Source of the DNA: CAYPCH01 sp964409165
GTDB lineage: Bacteria > Bacillota > Clostridia > Acetivibrionales > Acetivibrionaceae
Direction: 5' to 3'
Length of the DNA stretch: 6,272 nt
Assembly: GCA_964409165.1 (NCBI GenBank)
Contig: CAYPCH010000152.1
Location: forward strand, 1-6,272
In this document: positions 1 through 4,090 of the stretch, in pieces
Position numbering within the stretch: position 1 is the stretch's first letter
Layout: each line of letters opens with the position of its first letter
Made by a program: the position numbers and the translations under genes
Notes under the pieces: generated by a model
Seen by the model: the letters and a program-made list of their open reading frames with translations, nothing else
Database searches by the model: none
Told to the model about the DNA's origin: nothing

Positions 1-177
1 TATTATTTAGATTCTTTTGGGGTTGTCATGCGGATGACTTTTTCAGCAGCTTTGAAAAATAGTATTAGTATAAATTTATACAATTTTTTCTTAAATATAC
101 CTTTTGTAAGAGTTGGTCCGAGAAGATTTTTTGAGTTATTATTACCAACAGCTCAGGTTTACATCGTTGATTTTTAA
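1..177 (+). CDS. Possible 3' end of a convergent gene (partial, unrecognised)
   Basis: A plus-strand frame is open from the first base of the window to a TAA at 175-177, giving 58 residues with no start required. It points toward the minus-strand operon, as the end of a neighbouring convergent gene would. The translated tail is rich in Phe, Leu and Ile with scattered Arg, and ends in QVYIVDF. I do not recognise a family. An internal ATG at 28 would give 49 residues, but only a weak GGGG precedes it, so a truncated longer gene is likelier than a small complete one. In AT-rich DNA an open stretch of this length can arise by chance, so this is only a candidate. Confidence 0.25.
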   Translation, partial: YYLDSFGVVMRMTFSAALKNSISINLYNFFLNIPFVRVGPRRFFELLLPTAQVYIVDF

Positions 178-178
178 C

Positions 179-225
179 AAAAAATAAGAAGACCGTTAGA
201 AAGAGGCTTGCTCACTGACAGTCTC
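179..225 (-). terminator. Probable rho-independent terminator of the operon
   Basis: Read on the minus strand, 225 to 189 forms an imperfect stem-loop: GAGAC pairs with GTCTT, followed inward by a wobble pair, GT/AC, a mismatch, AG/CT, a small internal loop and GAG/CTC around a five-base loop. The sequence TTCTTATTTTTT follows immediately. It lies about 20 bases after the stop of the RadC-like gene, where the operon should end. There is no matching T tract on the plus strand, so it would act only on leftward transcription. The stem is interrupted, which limits confidence. Confidence 0.5.
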
Positions 226-244
226 TAATGAGAGTATAATAAGT

Positions 245-985
245 TCACCTTGTACCTATTGCAGTAATAATATCCTTTTTTCCCTTGTTATTTACTTCAA
301 GGGCATTTTCCTTAGCAGAATTAATTCTGCTTTTTATAGAATACTTACAATTCCTTTCACGTACAGCACTACTACTTTTCGTAGGGTCAGGGACTTCACC
401 CTTTTCAGCCAAAGAAACAGATTTGTTGCCGGCAACTATAATGTGATCAATACATTTAACATCAACGGCATATAAGGCTTCAACAATTTTCCTAGTGACA
501 ATCAGATCTGATTGGCTTGGCAGTAGGCTTCCACCAGGATGGTTATGAGCCAGAATGACTGATCTGGCATTATTTAAAAGAGCCTCTTTTGCAATTTCTC
601 TTGGATAAACAGGAGATTCATTGACTGTTCCGGTTGTCATTACTTTTGTTGATATAACACGATTTCCACCATCTAAAAAGGAGCATACAAACTGCTCCTT
701 GTCATGAAAATCTTTCATATATTCTTGGAAATAGTCTTGTGCTGCATAGGATGAACTTAATGTATAATGTTTATCATGCTTTTTTAAATTCTCCGATATG
801 TTCCTCAATTCTTTAAGCTCGGAAAGTTTTTCAACCTGATCCTGAGTGGTTTTGATAACTGTAGGATTTTCAATAAAGCTCTTTATAGTGTTTTCCTTCA
901 GGTAGTCTATAATATTGGTTTCATTAATTCCGGTGAATTTTGATAAAAGTTCTGAAAAACGTTTTTTATCTTCAGCGTACTGCAT
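245..985 (-). CDS. radC: RadC-like JAB-domain protein (UPF0758 family)
   Basis: This 246-residue protein has the JAMM/JAB metal-binding signature of the RadC family: AHNHPGG at 146-152 followed by SQSD at 157-160, giving H147, H149, S157 and D160. A likely partner glutamate is E130 in YPRE. Residues about 80-198 form the JAB domain. Residues about 10-70 resemble a divergent UPF0758 N-terminal helical domain (LSKFTGI, then NPTVI and KLSELKEL) in which the usual helix-hairpin-helix glycines are not evident. RadC proteins are usually 220-230 residues; this one has a C-terminal extension of about 45 residues containing SIKSRINSAKEN, a motif shared with two other proteins in this window. The biochemical role of RadC is unsettled; despite the name, a direct repair function is doubtful, and copies are common on mobile elements. 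The ATG start has AAGGAG 10 bases upstream, overlapping the end of the preceding gene. It is the last gene of the operon. Confidence 0.9.
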   Translation of the reverse strand: MQYAEDKKRFSELLSKFTGINETNIIDYLKENTIKSFIENPTVIKTTQDQVEKLSELKELRNISENLKKHDKHYTLSSSYAAQDYFQEYMKDFHDKEQFVCSFLDGGNRVISTKVMTTGTVNESPVYPREIAKEALLNNARSVILAHNHPGGSLLPSQSDLIVTRKIVEALYAVDVKCIDHIIVAGNKSVSLAEKGEVPDPTKSSSAVRERNCKYSIKSRINSAKENALEVNNKGKKDIITAIGTR

Positions 986-989
986 ATAG

Positions 990-1238
990 TTATATCTCCT
1001 TTTTGTTCAAAAATAAAAGTAGTTCTCTTAAGTTGGTAATTTTCTGCTGATCCTGAATAGATACACCTAATACTTCAGGATTGCTTAAAACCTTGTCTAT
1101 ACTGTAATGGCATATACAATTTAGCAGTCTTTCCTGCTTTACTCCTGTTAAATTGTGTATGAGATCTGCGGCTCTGGTTTGTTCTTCGGTTGCTTCTACA
1201 GGAATAAAAACAAAATCTTCTTCAATTGGATACTTCAT
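990..1238 (-). CDS. Small protein resembling the RadC N-terminal domain
   Basis: This is an 82-residue protein of unknown function. Residues about 24-73 align with residues 11-60 of the RadC-like protein encoded immediately downstream: both have a TG[I/V] turn (31-33 here), an NPxV[I/L] block (53-57 here) and an ending of the form QDQ..K...L.EL (62-73 here). It therefore looks like a stand-alone copy of the RadC N-terminal helical domain, without the metal-binding JAB domain. The first 20 residues (MKYPIEEDF and on) are acidic and have no counterpart in RadC. The ATG at 1238 is chosen because GAGGAG lies 8 bases upstream. The frame stays open further upstream, but that extension runs through the inverted repeat and GC-rich block and reads as noncoding. 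Only 4 bases separate it from the RadC-like gene, so the two are probably co-translated. It might modulate or partner the RadC-like protein, but this is inference. Confidence 0.8.
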   Translation of the reverse strand: MKYPIEEDFVFIPVEATEEQTRAADLIHNLTGVKQERLLNCICHYSIDKVLSNPEVLGVSIQDQQKITNLRELLLFLNKKEI

Positions 1239-1271
1239 AAATTTATCTCCTCTCATTTTATGTATTTGGTA

Positions 1272-1281
1272 GTTCAACTTT
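1272..1281. repeat. 10-bp direct repeat, left copy
   Basis: The sequence gttcaacttt occurs here and again at 1404-1413 in the same orientation. The two copies bracket the GC-rich block and the 20-bp inverted repeat. They could be remnants of an insertion-type duplication, binding sites for one protein, or a chance match in AT-rich DNA. Confidence 0.45.
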
Positions 1282-1285
1282 TGTA

Positions 1286-1342
1286 GGGGAGCCCTGCACG
1301 GTGACTCCCCCGCGGCTGATGCCGCTCCCCCTCTTCCGTGGG
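1286..1342. other. GC-rich block with alternative stem-loops (candidate structured RNA or DNA site)
   Basis: By direct count 43 of 57 bases are G or C, in strong contrast to the AT-rich surroundings. Three stems can be drawn: GGGGAG (1286-1291) with CTCCCC (1305-1310); GCGGC (1312-1316) with GCCGC (1321-1325) around the tetraloop TGAT; and CACGG (1297-1301) with CCGTG (1336-1340), which would enclose the second stem. The first and third exclude each other in a simple fold because an arm of the third lies in the loop of the first. The stretch lies between the TTRAP-like gene and the 82-residue gene and abuts the 20-bp inverted repeat. It could be a structured leader for the last two genes, an attenuator, or a DNA site such as part of a transfer origin. 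No known RNA family was recognised. Confidence 0.4.
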
Positions 1343-1390
1343 AACCAATGTTTAATGACAGGAAAAAGCGCCTGTCATTAAACATTGGTT
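1343..1390. repeat. Perfect 20-bp inverted repeat with 8-base loop
   Basis: The left arm (1343-1362, beginning AACCAATG and ending GACAGG) is exactly complementary to the right arm (1371-1390, beginning CCTGTC and ending CATTGGTT), with AAAAAGCG between. All 20 pairs match. It begins 26 bases past the stop codon of the TTRAP-like gene in the direction of transcription. Neither strand has a T tract after the stem, and the arms are AT-rich, so it is not a standard rho-independent terminator, although it may stall transcription or shield mRNA ends. Perfect arms of this length also occur at relaxase or replication-initiator sites and in small mobile repeats. Confidence 0.9.
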
Positions 1391-1403
1391 TAGTGTGCTG
1401 CTT

Positions 1404-1413
1404 GTTCAACTTT
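1404..1413. repeat. 10-bp direct repeat, right copy
   Basis: This is the second copy of gttcaacttt, matching 1272-1281 exactly. It lies just past the stop codon of the TTRAP-like gene. The 132-base offset between copies encloses the inverted repeat and the GC-rich block. Confidence 0.45.
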
Positions 1414-1416
1414 ATC

Positions 1417-1644
1417 TTACTCATCAATATCAACATTTTCAGGAGATAGTACATTTGCAAAATCGAGAGTATTAAATTCATTGGTTGATAGCTTATCTAT
1501 TTTTAGTATAACACTATTAGCAAGGTCTATCATGTCCTTATCATCAATAAGAGGCAGTGCTTTTGAAATTGCTTCTTTCGTATCTTCTATGTCCAGTTTC
1601 CTATAAATATTCAAAAGAGTTAATTCTTCAACTGTAAATGGCAT
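1417..1644 (-). CDS. TTRAP-like (transposon-transfer assisting) small protein
   Basis: This 75-residue protein opens with FTVEELTLLNIYRK and later has KIDKLSTNEFNTLDF. That layout, an N-terminal FTxEE helix followed by an IY motif and a C-terminal K-(L/M)-T/S-x-x-E-F element, is what I know from the small TTRAP family (putative transposon-transfer assisting proteins) of Firmicutes conjugative transposons. The molecular function of that family is not known. The protein is acidic at its C-terminus (VDIDE). The start ATG lies 1 base after the stop of the ArdC-like gene, and its Shine-Dalgarno AAAGGGG sits 8 bases upstream inside the end of that gene, so translation is probably coupled. It precedes the noncoding segment with the inverted repeat. 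The family assignment rests on remembered sequence pattern; the gene itself is secure. Confidence 0.8.
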   Translation of the reverse strand: MPFTVEELTLLNIYRKLDIEDTKEAISKALPLIDDKDMIDLANSVILKIDKLSTNEFNTLDFANVLSPENVDIDE

Positions 1645-1645
1645 G

Positions 1646-2761
1646 TTAACGTCCCCTTTCCTGTAAAATTTCTATATTTTCAGTACCATTAAAACCCTGA
1701 TCTCTAACTTTTTCTTTTGCTTCTGATATCCTGCTCATGATAGATGGTTTAACAGAATCATTAATGCCTGAAATTACTTGTGAAGTATCCGGGTTTAAAT
1801 CACGGTCATTTATTGATGCAGAGCTCTTTTCCCTGTCAAGGTCGATTTCATTATCATGAATGATACTGTCCAATATATTCTGCTTTGACATCTGTAATTC
1901 CTTGTAGGCTGCTTCAATATCGGATATCAGTTTGTTTGCTGTTTTCTGTATTGTATCCAGAGAACTTTTTAATTCCTTCAGCTCCTTGTCGCTGCTCCAG
2001 GATGCTACGTATCCGAAACTATAGCTTGATGTATCAATGCAAAAATGGCTGGAGACAACAAAAGAGACACTTTCAGCCTCAATTTCTATTGTTCTGCGGT
2101 CTTTCTTTTCCCCACCGGAGTCAGCATGAAGTGTTGCGTGAACGATTTCATGCAGGCAAGTCTTTATGGTCTGGGCTTCACTCATTCCGGCCTTTACAGC
2201 AATTGTTTTGTTATGAGGATCACAGTATCCGTTTGCTCCTGAGTTTATATTAAGGAGCTCAACAGGAAAGGGAGATACCTTTTTCAAACTGTTAAAGAAG
2301 GTCTCAAAGTTTGCAACATCGGCTTTTAATTCATTTGCTATAGAGGGTAATGGTTCTCCGCTTGTTTGTGAGACATCGAATACACACACTGCCCTGAAAT
2401 ATGGTTTTGTTACTTCAACAGTTTCTGTAACAGGTTTTCCGTTTTTATCTTTGACAGGTTTTTGGGTTTGAGGATCTATTTTCTGCTTTTCAACCTTTGT
2501 TTTGTATGGAGCAGGTGCAAGAATCCGGATTCCTTTTTCACCTTTGTTGACAGTCCTTTTGAAATTGTTCTTCCAGCTGTTGAAACCTGCGATGTATGTA
2601 GCTGAAGGTTTCTGAAGAGCTATCAATAGTGAGTTGTTGAAGCTGTAGTTATGAAATTTGCTCATTGTTTTCAGGTAATTGACATAGTTTTCTGAGGAAT
2701 ATAGGTTTTTGACCCCATTTTCCAGTTTCTCAATGAGTTCTTTTGTCTTATCATCTTTCAT
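1646..2761 (-). CDS. ArdC-like antirestriction protein with zincin metallopeptidase domain
   Basis: This 371-residue protein has two recognisable parts. Residues about 5-130 form the ArdC-type N-terminal single-stranded-DNA-binding domain, with landmarks MSKFHNYSFNN, the FNSWKNNFKR block and GEKGIRILAPAPYK. Residues about 145-255 form a gluzincin-like metallopeptidase domain with HEIVH at 204-208, a downstream EAES at 228-231 likely to supply the third zinc ligand, and GYVASWS at 250-256. ArdC of plasmid pSa protects incoming DNA from restriction, so a role in establishment after conjugation is likely here, though protease activity is untested. A tail after about residue 256 ends in SIMSRISEAKEK and an Arg, a motif shared with two other proteins in the window. 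The frame extends upstream to a GTG at 2803 overlapping the previous stop, but no Shine-Dalgarno precedes that GTG; the ATG at 2761 has GGAAGG 7 bases upstream and is preferred. Confidence 0.92.
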   Translation of the reverse strand: MKDDKTKELIEKLENGVKNLYSSENYVNYLKTMSKFHNYSFNNSLLIALQKPSATYIAGFNSWKNNFKRTVNKGEKGIRILAPAPYKTKVEKQKIDPQTQKPVKDKNGKPVTETVEVTKPYFRAVCVFDVSQTSGEPLPSIANELKADVANFETFFNSLKKVSPFPVELLNINSGANGYCDPHNKTIAVKAGMSEAQTIKTCLHEIVHATLHADSGGEKKDRRTIEIEAESVSFVVSSHFCIDTSSYSFGYVASWSSDKELKELKSSLDTIQKTANKLISDIEAAYKELQMSKQNILDSIIHDNEIDLDREKSSASINDRDLNPDTSQVISGINDSVKPSIMSRISEAKEKVRDQGFNGTENIEILQERGR

Positions 2762-2764
2762 TTC

Positions 2765-2774
2765 ATCACCTTCC
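2765..2774 (-). promoter_or_regulatory. Ribosome binding site deciding the ArdC-like start
   Basis: On the minus strand GGAAGGTGAT lies here, with its GGAAGG core 7 bases before the ATG at 2761. The alternative GTG at 2803 has no such element, so this site argues for the shorter 371-residue product. Confidence 0.75.
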
Positions 2775-2799
2775 AGTTGGTTATTCTTACTTTGTAATG

Positions 2800-3291
2800 T
2801 CACAAAGCATCAAGAACATATTTCTTTTTTTGCTCTATGGAAATTCTTTCGTTTAACTTTTCAGTACTTTGTACAAGGTATTCTTTTCTTTTTGCCACAA
2901 CATCAATATATTTTTCCTGTGACTCTCTAGCATAGCCATGCAAATATGGTATTTCCTTTTTGGTGGAATCAATTATTTTGCTCATTTTTGCGTATTCGTT
3001 ATGGGCTGCACTAAGGAGAGCGGGAATAAAGTTTTTGTCTATTTCAAACTTATCTTTAACTATTGATAACTCATCCTCTATTTTAATTGCCAAGGCCAGA
3101 ATGTTTGCATTATGTTTATTCCCTTTGATACTTTGGAGTAGTTTTATAAGGCTGTGATTTAATTTTGCTTCCGTTCTCAAACGTGAGCTGTCTAAAATTT
3201 CAAGAGCTTTTAATTCATTTTCTTTAGATATAATGTCCAGACATAAATTTTGCAGTTCTCTTGCCTGATCTCTATTTAATTCTATTTCCAT
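2800..3291 (-). CDS. Hypothetical charged, probably helical protein
   Basis: This is a 163-residue protein of no recognised family. It is rich in Lys, Glu, Leu and Ile and poor in Gly and Pro. The composition suggests an almost wholly alpha-helical, possibly coiled-coil protein, notably at about residues 5-45 and 115-160 (for example SQEKYIDVVAKRKEYLVQS). There is no signal peptide or membrane segment, so it is expected to be cytoplasmic. The ATG start has a strong AGGAGG 6 bases upstream. Its stop overlaps a possible but unlikely GTG of the next gene and lies 38 bases before that gene's preferred ATG. Its place between the lipoprotein and ArdC-like genes suggests element-encoded accessory function, which cannot be specified further. 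Confidence 0.8.
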   Translation of the reverse strand: MEIELNRDQARELQNLCLDIISKENELKALEILDSSRLRTEAKLNHSLIKLLQSIKGNKHNANILALAIKIEDELSIVKDKFEIDKNFIPALLSAAHNEYAKMSKIIDSTKKEIPYLHGYARESQEKYIDVVAKRKEYLVQSTEKLNERISIEQKKKYVLDAL

Positions 3292-3347
3292 AGTTGACCT
3301 CCTCGTATATTAGTTGCTTAAGGTTGCCATTATTCTGTTGAAATCAC

Positions 3348-3806
3348 CTATTCCTTTATAAACATCAGGTCGTAAATAACACCGCTTATGCCGATGCTGC
3401 TTTTGTTATTTCCTTTGGAGTCTTTGAATACCAGCTTTGTTTGTCCGTCTGATTCCAGTATTTCATATGTCTCAGTACGGGAGTTGCCTTCACTGCTTTT
3501 AAACAGTATTTTGTTTTCAGCCAGGATATAGGTGCCTTCCTTGCCAAAGGCTTCAGTGTGGGATCTTGTACCACTATCGGCTGTTTCGTAGTTATCGGAT
3601 TCGGTTCTGTAGGTTCCGTCTTCGTTTATTACGATTATCCAGGTGCTGTAATGAGGGAGAGAAGGTACTTCTTGATGCCTCCATGTTCCTATAAGCTGGC
3701 TGTCAATTTGTTTTTCTTTCTGATGCGGTACACTTTCCTTGCTGCAGCCTGCTGTAAACAATATCATTGCCAGTAAAAATATGATTGCGGTTGTTAGTCT
3801 TTTCAT
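3348..3806 (-). CDS. Putative lipoprotein with lipocalin-like domain
   Basis: This 152-residue protein starts with a lipoprotein signal: MKR, a hydrophobic stretch at about residues 5-18, and FTAGC with the lipid-anchored Cys at position 21. A threonine at -3 is less common than leucine but acceptable. The mature part contains LIGTWR at 38-43, then EDGTYR, GTYIL and KLVFKD, a strand-rich pattern typical of small lipocalin-like secreted domains in Firmicutes. It would be anchored to the outer face of the cytoplasmic membrane. The start is clear: AGGAGG lies 7 bases before the ATG. The gene sits inside a block of intracellular DNA-processing genes, so it may be a passenger or may act at the cell surface during mating, for instance in exclusion; neither is shown by the sequence. 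Ligand and function are unknown. Confidence 0.85.
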   Translation of the reverse strand: MKRLTTAIIFLLAMILFTAGCSKESVPHQKEKQIDSQLIGTWRHQEVPSLPHYSTWIIVINEDGTYRTESDNYETADSGTRSHTEAFGKEGTYILAENKILFKSSEGNSRTETYEILESDGQTKLVFKDSKGNNKSSIGISGVIYDLMFIKE

Positions 3807-3831
3807 TTTGATTCCTCCTGTGATTTAATGG

Positions 3832-4086
3832 TTATCTTTCTTTACTAAAACTCTTTTCCGGTGCAGGGCATTGAGGACTGCTTTCTGACTGGGTTCTTGC
3901 AGATTCAAAGCGGTCTTTCATGGTGGGGTTTGTAGGTTTAGTATTGCTTTGTTTATTGTTGCGTTCCTTTATTTCGCTATCGAAGAACATATTTTTCTCA
4001 CCAACTATTCCTATCATTAGGTCAAGTGTAAACTCATCCGGGTCATCAGGATAATTTTTCTTTTCTTTGTCAAAATATTGACTCAT
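3832..4086 (-). CDS. Small acidic hypothetical protein
   Basis: This is an 84-residue protein of no recognised family. The first half is acidic (YPDDPDEFTLDLM) and the second half is polar and probably disordered, with many Ser, Pro, Asn and Lys. Its C-terminal 30 residues begin with TMKDRFESARTQS, resembling tails on the ArdC-like and RadC-like proteins. The ATG at 4086 is preferred because GGGAG lies 8 bases upstream within the end of the topoisomerase gene; a TTG directly before it (4089) would add one residue but sits only 5 bases from that site. The gene begins 4 bases after the topoisomerase stop, so expression is likely coupled to it. The lipoprotein ATG follows 25 bases after its stop. 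Confidence 0.75.
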   Translation of the reverse strand: MSQYFDKEKKNYPDDPDEFTLDLMIGIVGEKNMFFDSEIKERNNKQSNTKPTNPTMKDRFESARTQSESSPQCPAPEKSFSKER

Positions 4087-4090
4087 CAAA

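Noticed and set aside
25..43. GTCAT/ATGAC hairpin with TTTTT after it on the plus strand
   Set aside because: The stem is only 5 bp with no GC-rich base, too weak to call a terminator, and it lies inside the open plus-strand frame.
68..81. 14-bp palindrome GTATAAATTTATAC
   Set aside because: It consists almost wholly of A and T in an AT-rich region, so chance is a sufficient explanation, and no promoter or gene start is tied to it.
990..1481. A longer version of the 82-residue protein, starting as far upstream as 1481
   Set aside because: The extension overlaps the TTRAP-like gene and runs through the inverted repeat and GC-rich block; it has no convincing ribosome binding site, whereas the ATG at 1238 has GAGGAG at 8 bases.
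1885..2253. Plus-strand open frame opposite the ArdC-like gene
   Set aside because: It is antisense to the zincin domain, has no ribosome binding site and shows no protein-like domain pattern.
2762..2803. GTG start at 2803 for the ArdC-like protein, overlapping the previous stop
   Set aside because: The overlap is attractive for translational coupling, but no Shine-Dalgarno precedes it, and the ATG at 2761 has GGAAGG at good spacing and begins where the family homology begins.
3310..3372. A different minus-strand frame running past the lipoprotein stop and ending GDFNRIMATLSN before TAA
   Set aside because: It looks protein-like but is short, mostly overlaps the intact end of the lipoprotein gene, and has no ribosome binding site. 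The lipoprotein ends naturally on a strand (DLMFIKE), so a frameshift is not needed.
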